This document shows, piece by piece, positions 12,323 to 23,519 of a DNA stretch of 64,000 bases. Origin of the DNA: Luzula sylvatica (Eukaryota; Streptophyta; Magnoliopsida; Poales; Juncaceae). The notes under the pieces were generated by a model, which was not told the DNA's origin, searched no databases, and worked only from the letters and a program-made list of their open reading frames with translations. Both the position numbers and the translations under genes were made by a program. The DNA lies in NCBI GenBank assembly GCA_946800325.1, contig OX326956.1, forward strand, positions 17,760,667 through 17,824,666. Reading direction: 5' to 3'. Position 1 is the first letter of the stretch; each line of letters starts with the position of its first letter.

Positions 12323-13937
12323 TAGGGGTGTCAACGGTTCGGATATTAAACGGATACAGATACGGTTCGGATATTGACGGATACGAATACGAATACAGAT
12401 CTTATTCGGATACTAATATGGTTACTACAATATAATAACATAATATTATTTTAAAAGCGCAAATCTTAGTTAGTTTATAATTTCGAACTAGAAAAAACAA
12501 GAATTTGTTACAAACATGTAGTTTCAAAAACATCAAATTATCAAATAATTTCTAAATATAACTAATACTGTCATACATCCAAAATATCGATAATTTGTAA
12601 AATATGTCCAAAACATTAAAATATCATATATTAATACCAGAAAGACAATATCATTTTTTCTACTACTAAATAACATGATCAACAATCTCTTTAAAGCCAT
12701 CAAAGACCATTGGTAAATCACCTAATAAATACAATTATCAGTTAAGTTCGAACTAATAAAATAAAATATATATAATAAAAATGTATATTAAAATATGAAT
12801 TAACATATTATCTTTTTTAACGGCTTTCACCCAACTTTGAATACAAATTAACGCCTCGACGGTTTCCGAATCCAACCTACTCCTATAAGGATCAATTACT
12901 CGACGACCCGTACTAACGACTCCGACGCAACCTACTCCTATAAGGATCAATTGACCCCAAATAATTGTACAATTTATTCTTTTCTTCCATAAACATCTCG
13001 AGTATTAATTTCCTTGATGTATTTCGAGATTGAATAGAAAAATAAGGACGGAGAGATTTAATAAATTTTATAAAATAATCATGCTCCACAATCAAAATTG
13101 GATACTCGTGCATAACTATTGCCAATACCAATTTCTTTTTACTCGTATCTTCATTATAAAGAAATGGTTCGAATTTCTCCTTCGTTAAACTAATTTCCTT
13201 TGGCCCACTCTTGAATAGATGTTTTTTCTTGTAATGTTTTTTCAAATGGTTTGTTCCCGCTGCACTACCACCATTAAATTTTTGTCCGCATTTCTTACAA
13301 ACAGCTTTTGAAACAATTACTTCTTTTTCATTAACTAATTCTTTAGCATTTTCTCTATTAAACCAATTCCAAACTTGCGAAGTTAATTTCTTTTGTTTTT
13401 TTGCAACCGGTTCGGGTGAAAGAGATGTACCAGTACCAACATTATCAGGTGGATTTAGTGAATTTTGAGAACCTGATGCCATGAAATAATCACATAATCT
13501 GAAAAAAAATAGCAAACAAACAAAAACAAAAAAGAACCATTAATTAAAAAATATAACACCAGTGACCTATTCGAAACAAAAAAAATTGGCAGTAGACATT
13601 ATTAGATGGATTTTGCTATTTTATTTAGAAAATCATGAAATGCCTGTCTATAGTGTCATGCTATTAAAATATCATATCCTGTATTTTTTTTCTCATGCAA
13701 ATAGTCGTTGTCTTGAAATGGGCGATTTCTTATTTCTTTCAAGATTGAGAACATAAAAACATCATTTTGTATGTAAAATAGAGGAGAAAAATTAAAATAT
13801 ACAACACAAACTAAAGTAATGAAAAAATTATTACCTGTCAATGAGCCAAAAGCTAAAGAAACGAAAAGAGAAAAGAAGCTTGAAGAAGGGGAAGAATGGA
13901 CTGGAGAGAGACGAGGAGAGAGAGTGTTAAGTATTAC
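12323..13937 (-). mobile_element. hAT transposon, internally deleted
   Basis: The left end TAGGGGTGTCAACGG followed by GGATACGG-like subterminal repeats is typical of hAT elements. Inside, on the minus strand, are the N-terminal and C-terminal ends of a hAT transposase with the catalytic core missing. The octamer AGTAATAC abuts the left end and TGTAATAC lies at 13938-13945, a 7/8 match that could be a decayed TSD. A matching right TIR is not visible, so the right boundary is tentative. Confidence 0.65.
12820..13479 (-). pseudogene. hAT transposase remnant: BED finger plus C-terminal dimerisation tail
   Basis: From the Met at 13479 the minus strand encodes an N-terminal region with a BED-type zinc finger (CKKCGQKF ... 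HLKKHYKKKH), as in RICESLEEPER-like plant hAT transposases. The product then passes abruptly to a C-terminal piece. A separate frame at about 12905-12820 encodes VIDPYRSRLDSETVEALIC, the hallmark of the hAT C-terminal dimerisation domain. The sequence specifying IDPYRSRL occurs twice (near 12.88 and 12.93 kb), a short duplication at the deletion joint. The RNase H-like catalytic region is absent, so it cannot be a functional transposase. Confidence 0.72.
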
Positions 13938-13954
13938 TGTAATACTATACTACT

Positions 13955-15150
13955 CGAAGTATTACTCGCTTCATGGCTAACTTAAGCGAAAGTACTTACA
14001 AATCAATTTATTGTACAAATTATTATCCAAATTCTGAGATCAAACTCTAGTATTTGCCGGTCTTTTGATAAGCTCTTTATTTATTTTTGAGAAGATAAGA
14101 AATGCAACTATCTCTGATATACTAATCCGTACATCAATTTGTAAAAAGAAGAAATATGCACTATTCTCTGATTATAAAAAATGACACGAATTAGAGAAAA
14201 ACTTGACACTTCTCAAAAGCAAGGAGATGAACACTAGCAAGGAGAAACCCGGTAACATAGGATATCGAAGATCGAAAGGTATCTCAATAAATTTAGAAAC
14301 ACCGGAAAACGAAATCCCTATTTCCTCTTGGAAATATGCTAATATGCAAGGACGAAACTAGAGTGGGGGCGAGCCCCCTCATGAAATTACACACATGTAT
14401 ATATAGAGAAATTTTATATGCTATTATAATTTATAGGTTAAAAATTATATTGAATTACTCGTTCTCGGCCTCCCTATCATTCTGGCTCCCATATTATTCC
14501 GTCCTGGTTCCGTCCTTGCTAATATGTATTATTATTATTTGATGAGACCTCACTCGGAACTTTTTTCAAAATTGCCGTTGAATACTATGATGTTCTTGCT
14601 CAAGTGAGAGATAAATTTATGAAAGAAATAGATAAATTTATACAATTCATAAATTTATTTAAAGAATATGATCTTAATTGATATAATTTAGAGAAAAAAA
14701 AATAGAAGCATAATTCGTAAGTTTATTCAAGATTCCTGCTCAAGTGTATGTTGCTAGATGTTCGATTATGTTTCGCTATATCGAATTTGATTTTTTCTAG
14801 CTACACTTTCCCGAATCCACTTACTCGTGTCGAGTATTGAATTATGCACATGTACCTCCCTCGCGAAAGTACTTGCAAATCAATTTATTGTACAAATTTT
14901 TATCCACTCTGAGATCAAACTCTAGGTTTTTTTCATTTCTTTTTGAGAAGATAAGAAATGCAACTATTCTCTGATAAACTATTCCGTACATCAATTTGTA
15001 AAAAGAAGAAATATGTACTATTCTCTAATTACCAAAATTGGCACGATTTGGAGAAAAACTTGACACACCTCAAATGCAAGGAATTGAACACTATCAATTG
15101 AAGGTTATTGAATTGAAGGATTTAACATCCATAATCAAATGGATCAAAGG
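13955..15150. repeat. Tandem duplication within the module array
   Basis: Two neighbouring copies share GCGAAAGTACTTRCAAATCA, CGTACATCAATTTGTAAAAA and GAGAAAAACTTGACAC: one at about 13.98-14.33 kb, one at about 14.86-15.15 kb. The intervening 14545-14860 block repeats 11985-12300. No coding potential. Confidence 0.7.
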
Positions 15151-15770
15151 TGGTAGACCAAAAGAACTCGGAGCAATTTCACGTGCATACCCTTGGAAAA
15201 TCTCAAAATATCCTATGTAAATTCTCAGGGATCCCCTGCAAAATTTTAAAACAGAGAAATCCTCTTTTTCAGCCCTTCTGACACAAACATCAATTTTTTC
15301 TACTCTTGTCCTCATTTTTTCATATATTCCCGGTTGTCTTTTTCGTGAAAATAAAAGTACCATTGAATATTTAATTATATTATAAATAAATAGCATGGCA
15401 TGTAAGTAAGAAATATTATTTTCTGTCTTTTTGTACAAGGCAAGAAAATCATTTCAATGACAAATTCATATATTCAGATTGCATGATCAAATTTAATTGG
15501 TGTGAACGAAGTTTAATTGGTGTGAATGAAAATAGGTAAAACTCAAACATGACACTACTTTTATCTATTTAAGTTATGCACTATTCATTACATAAAACTA
15601 ATTTATCAAATCTTAATATTCTGAATAAAAAATCATCAAATCTTATCATCAATAATACAATATCAAATTACATATTATCTTCAGATATTAGAGAGAACCA
15701 AAAATCAATAAGCAAGTATGTGATAAAATTATAAATCCGATTGGATTGTCTTATGATGCAATCCTACTTT
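15150..15770. repeat. Local repeat module, copy D
   Basis: Fourth copy of the module (ACCAAAAGAACTCGGAGCAA, then TTTTTCAGCCCTTCTGACAC). It lacks the 1-kb foldback found in copy C and so preserves the empty target site. Non-coding. Confidence 0.7.
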
Positions 15771-16558
15771 TGTTGTAAAAGGTATCAGATTAAATATTAT
15801 GTATGCAATCTCAGTTGCTCTCAATATCGTGTTTCATTGGGTATTTTAAAGTGAAAACTTTTTTGGTCCGGCCGTGTTCCCCACGTAAACGTCGTCGCAT
15901 TGGTCCATTCCTATTCGGAGGCGGCTCAATGATTTCCGGAGATTTCGTCTAAAGAGATCTTGTTTATATTATATAATTGCAAAAGTAAAAATGTAAGCCA
16001 TTAGAATGACTCGACAAAATAGAGTCGTCCCCATTTGTTGCTCTCGGAGGAGAAGTGCCTTTTCTGGATCTTTCGCATTTGTTTCCGACCAAATCAGCAA
16101 AATCGATTAGTTTTTGCGAGATTTGAAAAACAACATCCGAGGGTAGTTCAAGGATCGAGGACCAAATCGTCCCCATTTCTTGCTCTCACACAAATATCCG
16201 AGTGTATTTTTCGCTCACGCACGGAGAAACACGATAGCATAGGATGTCGGAGATCCAAAGGTATCTCGAAAAATTCTGAATTGAAATAGCATGAAACGAA
16301 ATCCCTGTTTCCTCTTCCAGACTTGTACTATAAAATATTTATACATAAATATAGCTAAAAAAATATGAAAAATAATAGTAAAAAGTTGATTTTATTAATT
16401 AAAAAAAATACTTTGTATTATTATATTCAACGACCGTATTTATTTCCAATTATGTATTGAGTCGTGATGTACATATCCCATTATCCTACCCCTGAAGCGT
16501 TGATGCGCTGTAAAGTGGGAGGTGTTAAGCCATGTGCTTGAAAATTCGTTTGCTTATT
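15771..16558. other. Intergenic; partial repeat of the 14.25-kb block
   Basis: No gene recognised. 16230-16320 repeats the 14264 block (GGAGATCCAAAGGTATCTC, AAACGAAATCCCTGTTTCCT). A direct repeat GTCGTCCCCATTT / ATCGTCCCCATTT lies at about 16.02 and 16.17 kb. Short ORFs here show no family resemblance. Confidence 0.5.
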
Positions 16559-16699
16559 GGGCATGTTTGATTTGAGGGATTAAGTTGGATAAGTATTTCT
16601 TGTCCGGGATAAGGTACAAATCCATTGTTTGATGTTTCAATGTTATCCATGTATATTGATCATATCCATGGATAGTGTTATCCCCTTTGAAAGTTGGTA

Positions 16700-17351
16700 T
16701 TTTGATGTTGTATAACTCTTCTCCATGGATAACAATATAATATTATATTTTTGATCCAACTCAACCATAGAATTAATATAATAAATTAATATAACTACAA
16801 GATAATAATATAATAGTATAACAATATAATCTTATATTGATTATATTTATATTATATTAATTATATTTATATATTATATTAATTATAATATTATGTTAAT
16901 AATTTTCTCTTCTCTATGTATAACAATATAATATATATTAATTATAATATAATAATAATAATATTTCTCTTCTCTATATACAATAATATAATATAATATT
17001 AATTATTATTATATATTATCATAAATAATATATTACATTAATAATATTTCTCTTCTCCATGTATAACAATATAATATTATCGTAATTATATTAATTATAA
17101 TAATGTCAATAATATTTTTCTTCTCCATATATAATAATATTATATTATATCATAAATTATATATTATATTATATTAATTATATGTATATAATATTATATA
17201 TTTTCTACAATAATATATAATAATTATAATATAACAATACTATAATTATATTATAATTATTAAATTCATATAATTTAATATTATATATGTATATTTAATA
17301 TTATATTATATATCATTGTAATAATATATATAATATATATATATATATATA
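16700..17351. repeat. AT-rich minisatellite and TA microsatellite
   Basis: Irregular tandem array in which TTCTCTTCTCCATGTATAAC-like segments recur at about 16.71, 16.90, 16.97, 17.05 and 17.11 kb, separated by AT tracts. It ends in the TA run in which the MULE inserted. Confidence 0.75.
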
Positions 17352-17630
17352 GAGTCTGTCTACTATAACATTAAGGGTACAAGACTATCGGTGCCATTAA
17401 TTTCCCAGCCGTTGGATCTCATTAAGCAGGTGCGGATCTAATTAGGATATGATTAACAGAGTTCAAGTTATATTTTCCGTCTCCCACTCAAATGTTCTCT
17501 TGCTCGTTATTTTTCTTACTTGCTTCCTTCTCGCTACTTCTTCTCTCCAGACCAGAGCTCTCGATCAGAGCACTCTCCTCGCTCTCTTCTCTCGATCAGA
17601 TGATGTGTCTCTCTTCTCGCTCGATTAGAT

Positions 17631-17632
<2 letters not shown>

Positions 17633-17672
<40 letters not shown>
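17633..17672. repeat. (CT)n microsatellite in the MULE
   Basis: Uninterrupted CT dinucleotide run inside the 3' flank of the Mutator-like element. Confidence 0.95.
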
Positions 17673-17673
<1 letters not shown>

Positions 17674-18521
17674 CTCTCGAGATAGATGTAAGACTTTGAC
17701 CTCGATGAATCAGATTCGATTTTTTCACCAAAGCTGGACGAAGGTAACGAAACTCGGATTTGGATGGTTGATTCAACGAGAGCTCCAACCTCTTCGGACT
17801 TAATACAATGCTCAAGGCTCATTCTCATAGGCAACAATCGTTGTGGTGATTGGAACAAAAAAAATTTAGGGTTGGTTAAATTATATTATGAGTTTAATTG
17901 GGAATTAGAGTTTTTTACTTCATCAATGCTTAGTACTGAATTAGGGGGTTTTGTGATTTTTATTGAATTGGTGTCCTTTGTGAATTAGGGGTTATTTGAC
18001 AGATTTGATGACGATTTGGGTTTATTTGTTGTTACTTGCAGGTAAACAGTGCCAGGGTTTGGCGAATTAGATGTAAATAGGGATGAATTTGAGGTTTGTT
18101 TGTTCATAGTTGAAACAATCTTCTTTTCGCATAGTTGTTGTTTTTTTATTATATTTTCGGGATGAATTAGATGTAAACAGTGCCAGGGTTTGGTTGTTAC
18201 TCGCAAAACTAGTCTTAAATTGAGGATTTATTTTATTTAGTTTGTCTGGTTTGCTAAGTAAGCTCATAATAAGGGTAATTATTTCGCTTTTATGCTTTGA
18301 TAATACAGCAAGTATCGCAATTTCTTATTAGTTGATTATTAATTTCTAACTTTTATATCAATGGAATTCACATTGTATTCATGCAAAGGGCTTGAACAAA
18401 TCATATAAATATCATCCAAACGTACATCAAAATTAATTTTAAAACACTGCCAAACAATCTAACAAAAACACAATTTAAAACAAAATTATCTAAAAACAAA
18501 ATCAACTAAAACAAAGTATCA

Positions 18522-19940
18522 TCATTCTTTTCTCATTGGACATGTGGTAGCGTTGTGGCCTTCTTTCTTCCCGCAAATACCGCATGTTCTCATCTTTTTT
18601 GCTTTGATTTCATAAGGAGGCTTATGCCTTTGCGGTTTTCGCTTTCCTTTACATTGTGACTCAGGAGGATCCCGATATCCATTAATAGGTTCACTCGGCA
18701 GTGTTGATGTTTCCGCCTCCGGTAAAATTTCTGTATTGTATGCCACGAGTTCAGTACGCAGCTCTTTCAATTTAGCATAAGCAATTTCATATGCACCATA
18801 ATTCTTTGATCCTTCTTTTAAAATTTCTTTCATTTCTGCATGAAGTATATTATACCAACTCAACCCCGAGGTTTCTGCCGATTTTGAGCTTGAATTACCA
18901 GCAGAAATATTTACACCTTTATTAGCATTTTTAGTCCATCTTTTTAGCACGTATTGAGAAGGTATATTATTGAACCCGATATAATCCATTACCTTCAGCA
19001 CGTGAGGACATACAATACCTTCAAATTCAAAACCTTTGCATTCGCACAATATTTTTTCGGTTTTGATGTCTACCCTGACCTTGTATGACAAACCACTAAT
19101 TTTGTTTCTAGCTTCATATAACACATCTTTTTCTAATTCAATTAATCTATATTCACTACAAAGCTTCAACTTCTTTTTGAACAAGGAGAAATTATTTTTC
19201 GTATAGACTTTCCTTGCTTCTTTCTCAATGGGATCGGCCGACCACAATGCCGGTTCTTCTGTCACTTCTTTGTAGTCCTCATGAGACTCTCTAGCGTAAA
19301 TTGATTGAACCATTTTATCAAATTGTACAACGAATTTATATATTGATGAATGTGAGTTCACCCAATTCTTAAGCAAAGCATTCATACTTTCGCTCCGTTG
19401 AGATGTGGACATATTTGCAAAAAATGTATTGCGAAAGTATGCTGGTACCCATCTATTGCGAGTGGTAAACATCAACTTAAGATGTCGATGTTCTTTCAAA
19501 TCATATTTAGTAACAATTTCTTCCCAACTACGTATAAACTCCTCAACCGTCAAACTCTTGTCAATGCAATCGAACATTTCATTTTTAAATCCATTGATTT
19601 GCCGGTACAGAGAACTCAAATGTTCTCTTGCTTTTCGCATTACGTGCCACTGACAACACCTGTGCACTGTATCGGGAAATACTTTTTCTATTGCACATTT
19701 CATCGCGGGATCCTGATCTGTAATTATTGCCTTTGGTTTGTTCCCGTTCATTGCTTTTAGCCATGTTTGAAAAAGCCATTCAAAATTCACCTTTCCCTCA
19801 TCTCTCAAAAGAGCACAACCGAAAAACATTGACTGCCTTTGATGATTCACTCCAATAAATGGGGCAAACGGCATTTTATATTCATTGTCGTCGTCAAAAT
19901 CAGATAAATAATTGCGAGAAACAGGACTACTAGATGTCAT
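18522..19940 (-). CDS. MULE transposase (FAR1/FHY3-related), N-terminally truncated
   Basis: Cut-and-paste transposase of the Mutator superfamily, related to the domesticated FHY3/FAR1 factors. From the Met at 19940 it is 472 residues; an in-frame Met 30 codons upstream is possible but adds nothing recognisable. Seen in order: end of the MULE catalytic strand (MPFAPFIGVNHQRQSMFFGC), the second catalytic Asp (AIITDQDPAMK), the CQWH motif (HRCCQWHVMRKAREH), the QRSESMNALLK region, a SWIM zinc finger (CECKGFEFEGIVCPH) and a C-terminal zinc knuckle (CGICGKKEGHNATTC). The FAR1 DNA-binding domain and the strand carrying the first catalytic Asp (normally just before the MPFAPF segment) are missing, replaced by a short Ser/Asp-rich leader. 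The ORF has no internal stop, but the product is probably inactive alone unless an upstream exon supplies the missing part. Confidence 0.85.
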   Translation of the reverse strand: MTSSSPVSRNYLSDFDDDNEYKMPFAPFIGVNHQRQSMFFGCALLRDEGKVNFEWLFQTWLKAMNGNKPKAIITDQDPAMKCAIEKVFPDTVHRCCQWHVMRKAREHLSSLYRQINGFKNEMFDCIDKSLTVEEFIRSWEEIVTKYDLKEHRHLKLMFTTRNRWVPAYFRNTFFANMSTSQRSESMNALLKNWVNSHSSIYKFVVQFDKMVQSIYARESHEDYKEVTEEPALWSADPIEKEARKVYTKNNFSLFKKKLKLCSEYRLIELEKDVLYEARNKISGLSYKVRVDIKTEKILCECKGFEFEGIVCPHVLKVMDYIGFNNIPSQYVLKRWTKNANKGVNISAGNSSSKSAETSGLSWYNILHAEMKEILKEGSKNYGAYEIAYAKLKELRTELVAYNTEILPEAETSTLPSEPINGYRDPPESQCKGKRKPQRHKPPYEIKAKKMRTCGICGKKEGHNATTCPMRKE

Positions 19941-20029
19941 GGTTTGCGAGAAGCAGCAAAAGAGGTGGCCGTAATTAGGGTTTGGGAGGGAGGAAATCAG
20001 GGTTATGATTTTAATTAGATTAATATGCA

Positions 20030-20620
20030 CACAGAATATAGGGGATATTAGAAGATAGGAGATATGCGATATTTGAATTCCATATTAGAAGATAGGAGAT
20101 ATTAATTCAATGATTTCTAGCCCTCTTCCCAAATTCAGTAAAGTCAGCATTAATTACCCATAAGATTTATTAACTAACCCTAAACCAACACTAATTGTCG
20201 TCAAATGAGCCTACTGACCTTTAATTCACTTATAATCTGGTGTAATTAACCAAAAACATCAGCCCCAAATCACAAAATAAATACCAATTCAGTCCTAAAC
20301 TTGATGAAATACAAATCCAAGATTAATTGAGCTTCGTCTCCTCATTCATGTACAAATCCAAACAACATCTACACTGTGCCCCACATAAATCGGTTTAGAG
20401 GAGAACCAGTATGTGAGTTTCTTACCAGAAATTGGAGCCACGTCAAGAAAACGCACTTAATTGAGCTTCGTCTCCTCATGCAAACAAATCCAAACTTTGC
20501 ACCAGTCGAGCTTTGGTGGGAAAAACGTGGTTGAGGGAGGTACGAAGAAGGTCTCGAGAGGGAGAGGAGAAAGGTCGCCATAGCCATCTGGCCTAGGAAG
20601 AATTAGAGAGAGTTGCAAAA
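20030..20620 (-). other. 5' flank of the MULE transposase
   Basis: Between transposase ORF and right TIR. It holds a direct repeat (AATTGAGCTTCGTCTCCTCAT at about 20.33 and 20.46 kb, about 135 bp apart). An ORF of 72 residues (20587-20369) starts MAMATFLLSLSRPSSY and looks like an organelle transit peptide. That could be a captured gene fragment, but it is too short to assign. Confidence 0.35.
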
Positions 20621-21112
20621 ATAACGAGATGAGTACAGACGGATGAAAGTTAATTGAATAACTCTGTTAATCATTGAGATGATCCGCCCAAATCTAACGT
20701 TATCGGACGGTTGAAAAGTTAATGGCACCAAATCCTTGATACCACTAATGTCATAGTAGACAGACTCATATATATATATATATATATATTACATGGATAG
20801 AATAAAATATTTTTTTTTTTATCAATTTTAATGAAATATTTTTGCTAAATTTTCAATAACAAAATTTCAAAATTTTGTGACCAACTAAACAATTCACCTG
20901 GATTTTGAATTATTAAATTCATTTCGAAACTAATTAGAATACAAAATGAAAATCATGTATTTTTAAACAAGAATCAAACAAAGGATTGTGTATCCATGAT
21001 TTTTGAATCCAACTAACCAAACAAGTTACCTGGATTATGAAATACATGGACAGTAAAATACATGGATAACGAAATACATGGATAATCAAAATCCCTCAAA
21101 TCAAACATGCCT

Positions 21113-21166
21113 TATGATGCCAGACAATTTACGATGCCAGACAATTTATGATGCCAGACAATTTAC
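21113..21166. repeat. Three-copy 18-bp tandem repeat
   Basis: GATGCCAGACAATTTAY occurs three times in tandem immediately outside the right end of the TIR element at 16559-21111. Confidence 0.85.
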
Positions 21167-21169
21167 GAG

Positions 21170-22050
21170 CCAACCTTTAACAGACCGTATGTGTTAAATG
21201 ATGTGAGTTTTATCATTTTACAATTTTGTCTTCGTCATTTATTAGATGTGATGATTGATTTGCATGGTCTGGTTATTAAGGGTTAACACCTTTGGGAGGG
21301 AATTCTAAATTTTTTTTTAATTTTGAATTTGCTTCAACTCCTATAAATATAACCATTAACTGTAAACTCAATTCACACAATTTCCTTCCAATGTAATTAA
21401 TGGTGTGTTCAATTCTAAATTAATGGTGTGTTTTCATAGCTGAAATTTGTAACCTTTGTGAAAAAGGTAGTAGTGTGTTCAATTTTTTGAGCAATAATTC
21501 TCGTGTTTAGCCATGAGGTATTCTTTTGTCTTGAATTTCTTTGTTGGATGATAGAAGCTTGTAAATCTTTTTATCAAACAATTTTCATTAATTTGGAACC
21601 TTTAAAACACAATTTCCATCCAATATAATAAATTTTTTATTTTTGGAATAAGGCAATCATAAATTGGTCTTAACAGCTTCAATTTTCTAATAATGCTAAA
21701 CACCGTTTTTGTTTTGGAACATATATTCTTTTGCTGTTAATTATATTTGGTTTAACCCAAATGAACTATATTATTTTCCGTTAATACAAATATTTTTTGA
21801 AAAATTAACATATTTGTTACAATTTTTTTGTTACAGTTTTATTGTTTAGCCCTGATTAAATGGAAAATTTTATGTTTTGGGACTGTTTTCAACCATGCAT
21901 TTGTTTTCGATCATGAAATTTTTTCTGCAGTAATTACGATTTGCCATATTCCAAAATCAGTTTGTGTGTTATATAATTTAGTTTTGAATTATATTATGCA
22001 GTAATTTGAGTTTTTGTTTGTTTTGATTATGTTGGATTAAGACTGCAGAT
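21170..22050. other. Intergenic, nothing recognised
   Basis: AT-rich sequence with T-runs and no ORF of note. A short direct repeat (TAATGGTGTGTTCAATTCTAAA region) lies near 21.40 kb. No gene, RNA or element ends seen. Confidence 0.5.
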
Positions 22051-22053
22051 TAA

Positions 22054-22446
22054 GGGGCCGTTTGGTTCGTGCTTTGGAGAATGCCTTGGCATGAAGTATG
22101 CCAAGGAATCTCATGCCAAGGCATATCATTCCATGGCATACTCTAATATCTTGTTTGGTTGGTACACTTATTTATTCCATGGCATAATCAAAAAATATAA
22201 AAATGAGTTTATTTATAGAAACCTTGAACAATTTATTTTTGGAAATTAAATTAAAATGTATTCCCTCCTCATGGGAATAGAGAAAAGCCACCAATTTTGG
22301 TGGTAATCCTATTCCCATCAATTATGCCCTAGGGAATGGAGTATGTCATTACTTTATTACCGAGCGCGCAAACCAAACATGGGAATGGAATCCATGATTG
22401 AGTATGTCAAGGCATTCTGATTGTAAAGTTCCAACCAAACGCCCCC
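22054..22446. mobile_element. Tourist-like (PIF/Harbinger) MITE
   Basis: The 393-bp element has termini GGGGCCGTTTGGTTCG and, reverse-complemented, GGGGGCGTTTGGTTGG. TAA lies immediately outside each end (22051-22053 and 22447-22449), the 3-bp TSD of PIF/Harbinger elements. Inside are several GGCATACTCC / GGAATGGAGTATG inverted segments. Non-coding. Confidence 0.88.
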
Positions 22447-22449
22447 TAA

Positions 22450-23280
22450 AGGGTTTGGAAATTTCTATTTAATATAGAAGATTATTTATTGCTTTGTTTT
22501 AAAATTGAAGGGTTTGAAATTCCTAAAAAATTAAATTTTATGAAACATTTTATGGTTTTGTTTTATTGTGGTTTAATTTTGAAAATAAATATTCCAATTT
22601 AAAAAAATTATTGTTTTATTGTTTTTATGGTTTAATCTTGAAAAATCAGAAAAATGAATTTCATTAAAAAAAGTCGTATGTTTTATTTTTTGTATGGTTT
22701 TAATCCTGAAAAAAAAAAATCTTACAAATAAAGAAATTCATTAAAACACGTTTCTTAAGAATGAATATCATTCAAACTTTTCTATGGGTTTTTTTTTTAT
22801 GGTTTAATCCTAATAAAACCCTTCTTAAAGAAAAATGAATTTTATCAAAAAAAATTTATGGTTATTTTTTATGATTTAATGCGGAGAAAATATTTCTTAA
22901 AAAAAAAATTCATTAAATTTTTTTTAATGATTTTAATGATTTTATGATTTAATCCTGAGAAAACCTTTCTTAAAGAGTCATAAATTATTTTATGATTTAA
23001 CCCTCGTGTGTAAAGTGTTATTTTTTCTTTAAGTGTGGAGGTGTTAAGATTTGACTTTCCCATTATATTCGAGGTGTTAAGTGTTATTTGACATTTAGAA
23101 GGTATTTAGTTAACATGTTAACTAAGGCTTGAACCAAGATTAAAAGTTCTTAAAAAAATATAAAAAATATAAACAATATATCCAACCCTAACAAAATGTA
23201 AGAAACAAGCTTAATAATGTTTAACATACCTAACAAGCTATATCCATAATAAAGTTCCACACAGAATCAACACACACAAA
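22450..23280. other. Intergenic, T/A-run-rich repeat tract
   Basis: A loosely repeated segment containing TTTATGGTTTAATCCTGAAAA-like units (about 22.55-23.0 kb), separated by A-runs and ATGAATTTCATTAAA-like pieces. No gene seen. Confidence 0.5.
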
Positions 23281-23519
23281 AATATTCATGACAAACATAA
23301 CAAAACGTTCCGCACCGTCATAGCCAAATATTGTTCGAAATAATTACGCAAACACATCAAACACACATAAATTTGTTCCTTCTGAAATACTCCGATTCCA
23401 ACAAGCGGGTCATTAGGACAAATTGTCCCGGTACCAAGGCAGACGGACTTCCAAATAATTAAGCAGTTTGACGAATCTTGCATTTTGATCCATTAAAAGT
23501 TTGGAGCAGACCTTGCAAG

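Larger units (their letters stand above)
17352..20767 (-). mobile_element. Mutator-like transposon (MULE) carrying a transposase ORF
   Basis: Left terminus GAGTCTGTCTACTATAACAT; right terminus reverse-complemented GAGTCTGTCTACTATGACAT. The similarity continues through GGTGCCATTAA and an ACCGTCCGATAA-like region. ATATATATA flanks both sides, compatible with a 9-bp TSD but uninformative in an AT run. The element is 3.4 kb and holds one transposase gene on the minus strand, with long 5' and 3' flanks. It is inserted in the TIR element at 16559-21111. Confidence 0.82.
16559..21111. mobile_element. TIR element split by a nested Mutator-like element
   Basis: The ends are near-identical inverted repeats: GGGCATGTTTGATTTGAGGG (left) and, reverse-complemented, GGCATGTTTGATTTGAGGGA (right). 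TTATT and TTATG flank the two ends. The GGGCATGTTTG-like terminus and a possible 3-bp TTA duplication suggest PIF/Harbinger (Tourist-like), though superfamily is uncertain. About 1.1 kb belongs to this element; the rest is the MULE at 17352-20767 inserted in its AT-rich interior. No ORF of its own. Confidence 0.65.

Noticed and set aside
17492..17803. 103-residue Ser/Leu-rich ORF in the MULE
   Set aside because: Largely the CT microsatellite in translation, with no family signature.
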